A stretch of DNA of 64,000 nucleotides from Hirudo medicinalis (Eukaryota; Annelida; Clitellata; Hirudinida; Hirudinidae). Shown piece by piece: positions 21,626 to 33,500 of the stretch (position 1 is its first letter; every line of letters starts with the position of its first letter). Made by a program: the position numbers and the translations under genes. The stretch lies in contig MPNW01000031.1 in NCBI GenBank assembly GCA_011800805.1, positions 239,488 to 303,487 of the forward strand. Direction: 5' to 3'. The notes beneath the pieces were generated by a model, which was not told the DNA's origin, made no database searches, and worked only from the letters and a program-made list of their open reading frames with translations.

Positions 21626-23964
21626 ATGGCTGTTAAAAAATCTTCAAAGGGTCTGCAGAATCTCAAACATGAAGTGAATGTCAAAGAAAATGTTAAGGTT
21701 TTTTTTAAATTAGGTTTTAATTCCTAGAATTAAACACATTACGATCAGATATGTTCGTATTAAATGTTACCATCTTACATGGCCGAATACCTCGTCGTTC
21801 GAGTCATTGCATGGCTTCTTCACGATATCTGATAAGTCTTCTTTCCACAGGCACCAAACATAAAATCAAAAAATGAGAAAAAGCACAGTGATTGCCTTCA
21901 GACTGACAGCACAAACAACAATGTTAATCTTTCAAAGATGTGCAAGAAGAAAGTGTGTTATACTCTTTACTCTTTTCTATGCAATTATACAGATTAAACC
22001 ATTTATTTATTATAAAATGTAGCCGAACGGTTAAGGCTTTTGCTTGGCGAGACTCCCTTAGGAGTTCAAATCCGAGCCATTCCCAAGAGTTTCTATAACT
22101 AATTTATTATAGAATGACAGTGGTTGATCTGGTGTTAGCAGAGCGGTTATTCATTGCATGTCTTTAAATTCTGTGTGGCAGGTCAGTGAGATGAAAGATC
22201 ATCAGGAAGAAAAGAAGTCTGAAGGAATAAAGAATCAACCAAAGAGTGAGTGGATTTTTCTTCCAAATTAGTTAGAATTTGATGGCAATGGTGATATTTT
22301 AGAGAGAAACAGAGAAGAGGCAACCATCAGAGTGACTGAAGAGCCTCAATCTAAGAAGCAAAAGATTGTCATGACAACCAACGATAGGAATGATAACAGT
22401 GATAATGAGGAGTTACAGGTCACATCATCGAAAGGCACGAACGGCACGAAGCCAACAGCTAACAATCCAAAGTATCTGACATGCAAAGGTAAGTCATTAC
22501 TGCAAGCATAAAAGGTGATTTATATTGTAATTAAATAATGAAAATAAAAGTGAAGTCTAATTCAACTTTGATCACATCATCCATTGTGCTGACGATTTAT
22601 TCCAACAGATGCCACAGTCAAACGAGATTTGTTGTTAAAACGTTAGTACTGGGCGTGTGCTCCATTTCTATTGATTGAATTCATCATCATCATCATCATC
22701 ATTATCATCATCATCATCATCATCATCATAAATGTTGCATCATCATCATCATAAATGTTGCATCATCATCATCATCATCATCATCATCATAAATGTTGCA
22801 TCATGCAGAGCAGAGAGACAAGAGGTGTTTGGTCGTTAAGAATCTCAATGCCGACACAACAGCCGAGGATCTTCAGGTGGAAAGCAGTGATCTTGTGGAG
22901 GTCAGAGTTCAAATCATGAAGAGCAAAAAGGCAGAAGGAAGAAAGTGAGTGTGCTGCAGTTGTACTGCAATTTTTTGTTGTCATAAATTTCTTTTACGTT
23001 ATTCTTTTTATTACTTCACTGTTAATACTCTCGTGACAATAATTCATTGCAGGTTGGCATTTCTTGAATTCCATGACGAGCTTTCGTGCAAACAAAATTT
23101 GGAGTCGGTCAGAAATCATCTCTCCACACTCCAGGAAGAAGCTGTTGTCGAACTTGCTGAGAGTGAGTTTTGGCAGGTTGCAGATGAAAGTATCACAGAC
23201 TTGCTGTGTAAATATTTGATAAGAAATCAAACATTGTGGTTTAACGATGATTTTGACACCTTGCAGAGGACAAAGTACTTTCAACCAACCTGGCTTTTGA
23301 CCCACTCAGGCTGTTTGTAAAGGGTTTTGAACCAGGCTGTCACAAGTCTGAAATCGAAACAATTTTTCCCTCCTCTATCTCTGTTGATGGAGTCTTCAAT
23401 AAGGAAGATGACAAGTTGGAAAATGAGTGAGTCTTGAGGCCAGATTGCACGTGTTTTTAAGTAGCAAGAGATGTCGATTTAAAATTTGTCATTGCTGATA
23501 ATTGTGAAAACATCACTTTCATTTCCTAGTCATGTCGTTGTGGCATTTTCTAATGCAAAAGAAAGTTCACGTGTCAAAAGTATGCCTGTGACATTTAGAG
23601 GTCGCGACCTTCACATGGAGTTCCTGAGAGCAGGTAAGAGACAGTGCAGAAGGGCTGCTAAGAAGGCCATAAAAAACGGTACGTTGATTGATGATTAGCA
23701 GTTTTGAATTTGGAGCCCATAAATACAATACCTTCCACATATTACATTCTCTCTTGAGTAGAGCAGAGAAAAAAGCAAAAGAAGTCAAAAGATGATAAAT
23801 CTGAAAAGGGACAAAAGAATTCCGAACAGCCCAATAAAAGGTTTAAGCTCCCCAAAAATAGCCAAAAATCAGGAAAGGGGGAAGAAGGAAAGCTTCGACT
23901 TAAGAGTGAGAAATCCAAGGAGGTTCAAACAAAACGAGCAGGCAATGAAAATAGGAAACCCTAA
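21626..23964 (+). CDS. Nucleolin-like protein with two RRM domains
   Basis: Nine exons join in phase to 393 residues: 21626-21697, 21851-21952, 22182-22245, 22303-22488, 22809-22944, 23053-23162, 23267-23426, 23530-23678 and 23762-23964. The N-terminal 140 residues are Lys/Glu/Asp-rich and unstructured. RRM1 starts RCLVVKNLNADTTAEDLQ and continues KLAFLEFHDELS; RRM2 starts LRLFVKGFEPGCHKSEIETI and has DHVVVAFSNAKESS. Both domains have poorly conserved RNP1 sequences without the usual aromatic pair. The C-terminus is a Lys-rich tail (EQRKKQKKSKDDK). Acidic/basic N-terminus, tandem RRMs and a basic tail are the nucleolin plan, so a nucleolar RNA-binding role is inferred; other multi-RRM proteins remain possible. 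AATAAA at 23992-23997 is a good poly(A) signal. Confidence 0.75.
22015..22078 (+). other. Degenerate tRNA-like sequence in an intron
   Basis: Box A-like TAGCCGAACGGTTAAGGC (22020-22037) is followed by box B-like GAGTTCAAATCC (22062-22073). Acceptor stem and anticodon stem do not pair and the T stem has a mismatch, so this is a tRNA pseudogene or SINE head, not a working tRNA. It lies in intron 2 of the nucleolin-like gene. Confidence 0.4.
22679..22806. repeat. (CAT)n microsatellite with repeated ATAAATGTTGCATC unit
   Basis: CAT triplets are broken three times by ATAAATGTTGCATC. The array runs right up to the AG at 22807-22808 that is the 3' splice site of the nucleolin-like RRM1 exon, so the acceptor region itself is a repeat unit. 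Confidence 0.9.
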
Positions 23965-24516
23965 AAGCCCTAAATTGCATTCTTATTGCCAAATAAACAA
24001 GTTTTAATCCAAACGTTTTATGCCTTTATTCACAGTTCATTTACTGGATGAAGGTCCCGTTAGATTTTCATGTAATGTTTTATTTCTTGATGTTCTGCTA
24101 CTGGTCCGATGCCCACTCCGTAGAGATTGACTCTTTGAAATTACAGCATTTGGGACTTGCAGCCACCAAGATAATTAGAAACATATAAGACTGAGGGAAT
24201 CAACCACAGGTCTTTTGAGGCTTAATAACAATCCAGGCAATCAAACATTCATTTTCTTATGCATTAATGCAGCCAAGCCATTGCACCAAAGCAGGTTCTG
24301 GAGTTTATTTCAGAGAAAAATCATGTGAAAGAGAATAATCATTACATCCGTGATCAATAAAAATATTTGCATTCTGTCTTGCTGGTGATGACCGTGACGA
24401 TAGTGATTTCATAATTTCCATGAAACGTTCGAATAGGACCGCAAAAGGGTGGGGGATGGTTGCAACAAAGTGGGTCGAACAGGAACGTCTTCACTGCACC
24501 AATGCCAATGTTAATG
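23965..24516. other. Convergent 3' spacer, nucleolin-like and TOR
   Basis: Contains the poly(A) signal of the nucleolin-like gene (23992-23997) and a minus-strand AATAAA at 24309-24304 about 210 bases past the TOR stop. No coding signal. Confidence 0.5.
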
Positions 24517-27500
24517 TTACCAAAATGGACACCTGTAAGCATAAGATAGTCACTTTATTTCACAATAAATCCCAGGCACCGGGATTTGTCGCTCACCATC
24601 CGATGTAGCACTGGCAGAGGTTCTCGTGGGAAGTTGCCTGCTCTATGAGTTGTGTGACTTGCGTTGCCACGTCGACCGGGGAGTCTTCGTCGCCGAAGTC
24701 GCACCCCGTGAGTTTGTTCCTCACGCGATTGATGATCGACACGGCTTTCTTGTTCAGTTCTTCGGGAGGATTCTCAACTTCTGTGGAAAATTAACCAACT
24801 ATATTTCAACAAGTTCGTGGGATCGTTCAGTTTCGGGCACCGGCCGCCAAAGGCCGAAATCACAGAGTGCGTAAAGACACTCAAAGGTGCTCAGAAGATA
24901 AGAATGCGATTCATCAAGACATTTTAATTCCGGATAGAACAAAGCAATATTCCACATTTAGGATGGTTTGATCTGTTGATCCACCAATCAGATTGAATTT
25001 ATGTGAATACCTGTTGAGCACTCCTGTATCCTTTTGACACTCGAGCAAGAATGGTCGTAACTTGAAAAGGCGTCTGTAATGAAGATAAAAAAAAAATCAT
25101 CATCTCATGATAAGTCATCTTTTACAGTCGTGCCTCAAACCTTGTTGATTGGTTGGCATGTTGTATTGGCTTGACATAGATGAATTCCTTGACCTGGGAT
25201 CTCTGACATTTGCTGTGAATATGCATTGAAAATTAAGTCATGTTGTCCGATTATAAATGGCTTTAGTCGAATTAATATTCCACAATTTACAGTACAAACC
25301 GATCCCACTATAATCACTTGCTTACAATCTTGGTAGATCGATCCAGCAACTCACCTTCCATAAGCCGCCAGTTAAGCAGAGGGTCATACACAAATGCCTC
25401 CAAAACGGCCATCAGACTGTCTTTGTGATTCCTCAGAACTTTCATGACGTTCTCACAAGTCAGTCGATAGTTTCCCTCGATGCCCGCCACCTAACGAATT
25501 TTTTTTTTAAATATAAAATTACAGTTATCATCTTAATCAATCTTTGCTGACGTTTTATGCAAAATACCAATCTACCTCCATGGCATTGACGAGCATCCTC
25601 GTGAGTCTGAATGGAATCTTCTCTGGAAATTTCTCCCTGTTTAAAAAAGTCAAACATTCACTTAATTGCCCACCCACTATCTACCCAACCACTATCTACC
25701 CAACCATAACTCCTCACCTAGTCATGGCTACCTCAAAGCAATCTCCAAAGTCAATATGCATGATCTTCCCACTGATCCTATCCAGCATGAGATTAGACGG
25801 ATGTCTATCCCCAAGTCCCAAAATGTAACCAACCATGGACATAACGGCCAGGGAGCGAGTGTAATTGGTGCGCCTCTCGAACCAAACCTGGAATTAGCGT
25901 CACCCCATTCATTGGATCTGGGATTAATTAATTAAAAAAAAAAAATCCAAATTCAACTCTTGCCTCTGAACTGGGGCTTTTGATCCAAAGTATCTTGGCG
26001 AGGTCATCCCCGCTGGTGTTCTCTAGGGCATTCTCGAATACTTCAACCTTTTGCATGAGCATGAGATGATCGTAGTCAGGAGCCATCTGGAATGAAAACA
26101 TGGTTGTCTTCTTAGTAATCACAATTCCTCAGAGAAATTCATCAAATTAATTTGTTCGGATGATCTCCATCCAACTTTCCATCTGCCTACCCTGAGCATA
26201 ATCCTGTGTTCTATGTTCAAAAGAATCTTCTTCTTCTCTCTGTAATCTCTAATGAGGCTATGCAGTGTATCGCAGTTTGGAACCCAGCCAATGAGGCCTG
26301 AGTTGGTGGACAACGGTATCACTGAGTATCTTTGTATCCTGAACGACAATGATGATAATGATTGTGATGGTGACCAATCACAGTGATCACATGACTCGTT
26401 GTTGTATTCCAAAAACACACAAATGAAATTTTATGGTCAGCCCTGTACATCTAAACATGTCTTACGTCAAGTTGCGTTTTGGCGTCTGCTGATTGTTGAG
26501 GAGGACGGAGTTGACGAGGCCAAAGAGTTGCATGACCCTCTCGTCCTGCCTCAAGTCTTCGTGCCCTTTCAGAAGAAACTGGTACTCATGGCCGTTGCTT
26601 CCTACGTTGAAGATGGATAAATGATTTTTATTAAACTACTCTTGTCGATGGCAGCTCCATTTCAGTTATTCTATGCAAATAAAACTGAAAGTATCAATTG
26701 ACACATCACTGATTATATCACAATAATTACTCCAACAAAATCGTCCTTCGCTCGACACGATAAGAACCACTGCAAGGCCAAAAAGACATCCTAACCAACA
26801 ATAAAGAACATCTAACACACAAGTCACACTAACCAAATATGCTCAGTTTTCTTGGCCTCTGCTTCGAGGAAATGACGTTGAGGTTGCTCTGAACCCTGTG
26901 GATCTTGACTAGCGGTTGGTTCGGGTCATAGGTCCCCGGGACGCAGAGTTCAAGGTCACGACATTCCAGCAGTTTGGGAGAGACATATTGTAGTTCCAGA
27001 GAGGTAAGCTTTAAATTAAGTAAATGATATTATTTGGTTGATGACGATGATGAAAAGCCATCGAGGGTGTCATCGTAAAAGCTATAAATCCTCGCACGAA
27101 TGCATACCATCATTAGTAATGTTAGAAAGATATTCAAATTATTGTATAAAATTGAAATGAAAATAGATTCACCTAATTAATGAATCGATGAATCAAAGTG
27201 AGGTACAAAACCTGCGGTAGTTGTTTGGTTATTCTCCGAAAGACGTGATAGTAGAAGTCCCAGGCCTGGGTGAGTTCTTTGACGTTCCTGTTGACCTGAA
27301 ATCTCTTGCAGCATTCGTGGGCCATGTTGAGGTCGTGTCCGTAAGACTGGATGAAAGACGTCTCCTTAAGGGTTTGAGGTCCTGCCTTCATCATGAGATG
27401 CAATGGTTCGAGGACGGCCATCATTCCGTTGATGTTCTTCTCGCCAAAGTACAACCTCGAGGCCTCTTCCAGACCTTCGTGCCATAGTTCGTGCCACAGT

Positions 27501-30500
27501 ATGGCCACCCGGATAAGTTCCTCGCTCACCAAAAGCGCCTGCTGGACCAATAAATTACTGTGTTCTCTCATACTCTTCAGGACGACGTTGGCCGCCTGGT
27601 TTCGGGTTTGCACCTGCGATTTGCTGACGACCGTGAGGGGGTAGATGAGGGCCTGCGGATGGTGCTTGCCGATGTCTTTCAGGAGTTGAACCACCAAACG
27701 AGCGACATTCAGCCGAGGAGTGTCGATGCGAGCTATCAGCTGAGGTATGACCTGAATCCAGTTGTCGATTTGAGTGGTCCTGATGCCGTCGATTAGAGCA
27801 CCATTGACTTCCGACAAGTTCCCGTACTCGAACCAGAGGGTCAGCAAGCGGAGGGTATCTTGGAGAGAATCGGTCGCACCCGACAGAGCGATGGATCTGA
27901 AGTAGCCCTTGATGCTCGCCCTGCAGTACTCTGGGATGGAGCTGCTGTTGAGGACATTCTCTGTACTTGCTTCTCCCTCCATCGTTCTGGCCTGCTTCAC
28001 GGCAGCAACGACCTCGTAATTAGCATATGCAAACGAGTGCCAGGCCTTCGCCCAATCCTTGTTGTGTCTGGTAGCTTCGCTGTAATAGGACACAGCCTGA
28101 ATAGCAGACGATTCCTGGCGCCCATGGACGATGTTGTGCCACTTGCCCAGCTTGAGGAAACACTTGGCCACTAGCATGTTGATATCCTGAGGTGGGGAGG
28201 TAGGTTCATTCCTCGAGCTGAGATTGTTGGCGAACACCTGGAGGCGTCTGTAAGCTTCTTGTTGCCTCCTCTCGGCAGTGTCACTCCAAAGGTGCTTGAG
28301 GAAGGCAAACACGACCCTCGGCTCTGCCTGCACCAAGGCCTCGTCGCTCATCTTGTTCGGATCCTCTCCCAGCAGCATGGAAAGAGTCCGACCGGCAAGA
28401 GCAGCCCTGTTGTTTTTCCTGCAGAGTCCGACGTACTTCAACCAGCCCCTCACGTCCTGCTTTGGCTCAATCACTAGGGATCTGATCTGCAACAACCTCT
28501 GCCAGTCTTCCAGTATATTTTGACAGCCTCTCAATCTATTCCACCAGATTTCCTTGATTGTCTCCCTCTTCTCTGGCAGCTGCTTGTACTGGATGACCTC
28601 ATCGAGTTCTGATAGCATTTGTACATTCACCATGACCCCATAAGCTCGACTGTAGCTCTCTCCCACAAGTGTTGACAGCTCTGTGATGAGGAGGAGCCTG
28701 GCTTCTTCTATCATCTTCTGTGCAAGTTCAAAGTCGTCGTAGTGCAGCCCAACGACGGACTGGTAGAAGTATCCGTCGTAAGTGTTCTTCGGAATTTTCC
28801 CTACGTACCTTTCCATGTCCTTCCAGTGCCCGAGACCCCAGGCAGCGGTCGCAGACATTCTGGCCATGTTTTCCTTCACGACGTCGTTCACCAGAGGCCA
28901 CTTCTCCACGGTGATTTCGTGCAATTTTCCCCATTCTCCGAGGGCCTCGAGACATCGCATCCTGCCCAAGAGGAACGAGGTATCGTCCGGATTCTTCTCC
29001 TGCTGCCTCTCGTAGGAAGCCAAAGCCCTCGTCCATTCGTGCAACTTTTCGTACCATCTCTCTTGGACTTTCAGGTCGGCTTTTTGATGTTTCCTGGCAT
29101 ATTCGAGGATCCCGATGGCCGCTTCGGGCTGTTGGAGCTTGTTGTTGATGCTAATGAGGCTCTCCAATATTTGATTGGTCGGTCCCTTGTGAAACTCCTC
29201 CTCGTTGAAGTGGAGCGCCTTGGCATAGGCTCTGCACGTAACTGCGCATTCGCTAAGAACCTTGAGATTCAGGGGCAACGAGCACTGAGAATCGTTTGGC
29301 CTCTCGCAGTGTTCCATGAACTCCCTCAGATTGAGAACGGTTTGGGTGATCTCCACGACCTCTGAAGTGCTGAAAGCAACCTCGACGTTCTTAACAAGGT
29401 CGTCCTGAAGGTCCGGACTCAGTTCCAACCAGCAGGAGACGAACGCGGCATTGAAAAGCTCCCTAGCGAGGGGGTTGTAGTCGTTGGCCAACGAGCAAAC
29501 AGTTCTGAGAGCTGGCGAGGGCGATTCCTTCAGGAGCTCCAGACTGAGTCTCCGCAACCATTCCAGCCAATCCTCTCGGCTCACCCTCTTGCTGGTCACC
29601 CAGACTCTCTGCAACTGCTTCTGGTCTGTTCTGAGTTTGGGAATTGACTGGTCTCCCTGATTGGCTCCTGAATCCCCTAACCCAGAGTTGGGACCAACCT
29701 TCGAAGCTTTCATGAGACTTTGACTCAACTGCTGTCTCTCCATACTGTTCTCCTCCAAGGCTGCCAGGAGTGACCTCTGGCAATAATGGTAACAACGGCA
29801 ATGCAATTAATAATTAATTAAGGGCTGATGGTAGTGACTTTCAATGTGCAAACCTTGCTGATGTGGTGGTAGATCATCTCAAAGCGCTTATGTGAGATCT
29901 TGTTCTTCTCGAGAACAGGCAAGACCAATCTAGCGTAGGGTTCGAATCTCTGATTGAGCTGCAAGGCCAGACTGGCCAACAACTCCATGGCCGGCTGTCT
30001 GAGGCGAGGTGCGGAGATGCCCAGCAGCCTCACGAGGGCATGGAGGATTCGGGAAGAAAAGTCCGTCAAGTCCAGATGGTGCGTCATGACCTCCACCGTC
30101 TCGAGGGCCACTCTCCTGGCATGATGATTCACAGAGTTGTCGTCAAAGATGGCAATGACGGGAGGAAGGAGGAAATGAAGGTACTCCTCGAGGCTTTTGC
30201 CAAACACCTGCATGGCTTTGAGCAGTCTGATGGAAATGGTCCTCTCGGGTCTGCAGTCCTCTCCGAACACCTGAAGCATGAGCGGAATGAGGTGGATGAG
30301 GTTTGCCCGAAATTCACAGTCGACGGCCGACACGATCTGCTCCAAGAGAACGATGATGGATGCCGTCAGGGTGGAAGCATTCGAGGACCAATATTCCTGG
30401 AAGGAACGATAATTATTCGTCCGACAAATAATAATACTCAGTCTAATAAATGCGAATAATTATTAATTATTAATAACGTGTCTAAGGCAGACTAAACCTT

Positions 30501-33500
30501 AATGAGCAAAAATATTTCATCCAGGTACGGACGGATGTGCTGCTTGATCACTCCGACCGTGACTCCGATCTCCCTGAAGAGAGTCTGAAAGTATTATTAT
30601 GTCATTTTATTTTCCGTTCGACGTGGAGAAAAATTGCAAGAATTGACAACCAAAGAGGCCCACCTCTCTGAACTCGCAATCGTACGTCGTCCTAATTGCC
30701 TGCACGTAGGCCGGCAGGACCTGGTTCAGGTAGGGCACGCACTTGAGACCCAAGCTTTTGAAGATGGTCGATATCGCCGTGACGACCGACGTGTGATGCT
30801 GAGACAAGGAGGGATTTCGAAGCAGACGCATGAGCACGGCAATCGAAACGGCAGAATAATAATCCTCGAGGCTGGACGACGACGACATGTTCACCAACAG
30901 TTCACTCGTGTTGAGGTCTTGTTGGGAGATTTTTATTTATCACGAAAGATATTTTTGTTTTTGTTTCTCAAAAGATAAATCTGTTTATTTCTTTATTTTA
31001 GCGCATTGTTAGAAACAAATGTTTAGTTGGCGTGCAGGTTGGCTGAATGGGTTGCGTTCCTGCATATGGCGGAAATGGTTACAGTCGTAATGTGTCGTGT
31101 TCGAAACCCAGCCTGCACTGCCGCAAGCGCCCTTGGGAAGAAGCGCTATATAAATGGTTGACAAGAAGCGCCTCTGACGCTATGCATATGGCACTATATA
31201 AATGAAGTACATTTATATTTACATTTTAGTTGATTGACAAATGATTGAACGAACGTGCATCGGACGAGCGCAATTTAACAGTGAAGGAAATGAAAGACAT
31301 TTCAAAATGCCAACCTTGATTGGCTGCATCCTGATCGTTCTTCGTATCGAACATACTGAGCACGGCACCGAGATCAGTGGCTCCCTGACCGGATATGCTC
31401 TTGAGTTTGTGGGGGTCGAGGGCCCCCAATATTCCCAGGACCCTGATTGCCTGATTGATAATTAATTAAGACAAAAAATTAGTAATAATAATAATAATTA
31501 AAAGTAATAATATAATTTAAAATAACAATCATCATTATATTCATCACCATCATCACAAACCTCTTTCTTGGTGGTGAGAGACTGTTCAGTATTGAAGAAT
31601 TTGAGCAGAACCTCAAGAAGGTTTGGGTACTTAATATAGGGCTCAACCACATACCCTGTGTTCTCCACCACCTGACCAAGGGTCCAAAGGGCAACCTATG
31701 TTGAAAATCACGAGATATCTTAACGAACAATTAAATCAGGTTAAGAAATTTCTTTTTAAATGTTATCGATAACGGACGTCACAAATTCTCAAATAAACAA
31801 AGCACGTAGAAAGTGAAAAAGTCTGAAAGGCAACAACCTCTTGCTTCGAGGTTTGCAGCTTCTCCTGCATGATGTCGATGAGGATGAGCACGATCTCGTC
31901 CACCCATTTCTTCATTATCACTCCTGACACCTGGAAAATGTTCTCTTTTGGAATTGATGTCTGCATAATTGCATTTACAATTCAACTGATTATCTGTCAT
32001 AACGTAATAACTACAATACGGTTATAATATGATGATTAGTTGACAGTGCACCAGGTTGCCGGACAACGACCGCAATCACAGTTACCTGAACTAGGTCCCC
32101 GAGCACAGTGAGGAGCGAAACCACAACGACTGTGGTCAGGGTTTCTGACTTTTTCAACTTGGGCAGAACCACATCCAAGATCGGCTGGACGTAGGAGACG
32201 ATCAATTCCGGCGAACACCTGACCAGGTGCGCCAGCAGACGAGCTGACTGGACTTTGTTTCTGTCCACACCGCTGAATTCCAATTCCGTGAGGATCTGAA
32301 GACGATCGACATGTTGTTTTGCAATAGAAACAATACTTGTTCTAATCAAAGTTTTAAACTGATGCACATCAACTCGCAAGCTTAATTCGTGTCAGATTCG
32401 AATTCTTAACGAAGCCATACCAAAGCAAAAGCCTTAAACGCTCGGCTAGCGAAACGTTTAATGCAGAATCATCGTAAAAAAGCTCCAGCATCTGGAGATC
32501 GTTATCGCCCGAACGTCAAAACAAAATCTCGAAAACATCTCACCCTTATGAGTAGCTTTCTAAGGAACGGCAGGACGAAGGAGGGATTGTTGAGGCAGAC
32601 TCGGCCGATGAGACACACCGAAACCTCCCTGACTTGGAAGTCTTCGTCGTTCAAGCACGACGACAGGTAGCCGAGGCAGCCCGACTGAGCCAAGCAAGAG
32701 TCGAACCTCCTCTCCAGGCTCACGAGGGCGCAAAAGCGCACGTCGGCCACTGAATAAATAAATCGATTAACTCTAATAAATTGAATTTTCCTTTAAAACA
32801 CGAAAATCCAAACGTCGGTATTTACGCAAACGGCCGACAGAAGCATGCGATGCCGCGACATTAACCTTCGTCAACTACTGCCGTGGAGAGAATCTTGCTG
32901 AGTATCTCATACGTCAACGAGTCGACCGATCCAAGTCCATTCCTGCCCGTCTCGTCAGCGTTCTGACCATTCCTTCCACTCTAGTAAGAAAATATAATTT
33001 ATTATTACAACTAGTATCAACATCATGACGTTAGTATTTCAAACACATACCAGTAATTATCACAAATTATTAGCAGTTTCTAGCACAATTCCATCAAATC
33101 ATTTTGCATTAACTCCGCCTATTACGTGATCCTTCCAATCAACGAGCCCATCCAAAAGACAGCTCCACCCCTCCACTAACCCTCATAGAAGCAGGTGACC
33201 TGGTCAGCAGTTTGGAGCATGTTTTGATGGCTTCAATCCTCACTTCCTTGTTCTCGTGTGTGAAGTAGGCTTCAGAGCAATGCAACAGCAGTTGAGATAA
33301 AGAATAACCTTCAAAATAAGTTGTAATGAATTGTTAATTCACTATTATTTACTACTAATTATAATCCTTATCATCATGATTGACAATGTGCACCAGAAGT
33401 AAATCTGTGATTCCACTCAGTTTTCTTTGACCGCTCGCACAAAAGAAATACAAGTCACAAGTGGCCCTCTCAACTAAGAAACCCATTTAACAGGTGACAA

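Noticed and set aside
22015..22078. Functional tRNA gene
   Set aside because: Boxes A and B are present, but acceptor and anticodon stems do not form and the T stem is imperfect.
9279..22806. CRISPR-like array or other prokaryotic feature
   Set aside because: All tandem repeats are simple microsatellites without spacers, and the DNA is clearly eukaryotic.
25135..25210. Candidate extra TOR exon between kinase and FATC ([12 protein letters not shown])
   Set aside because: It enters in phase 1 but leaves in phase 0, which breaks the join to 25073. The exons 25490-25355, 25073-25011 and 24780-24597 fit perfectly without it.
28742..29365. 207-codon plus-strand open frame opposite the TOR FAT exon
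   Set aside because: It is the antisense shadow of the conserved TOR coding exon and has no family similarity.
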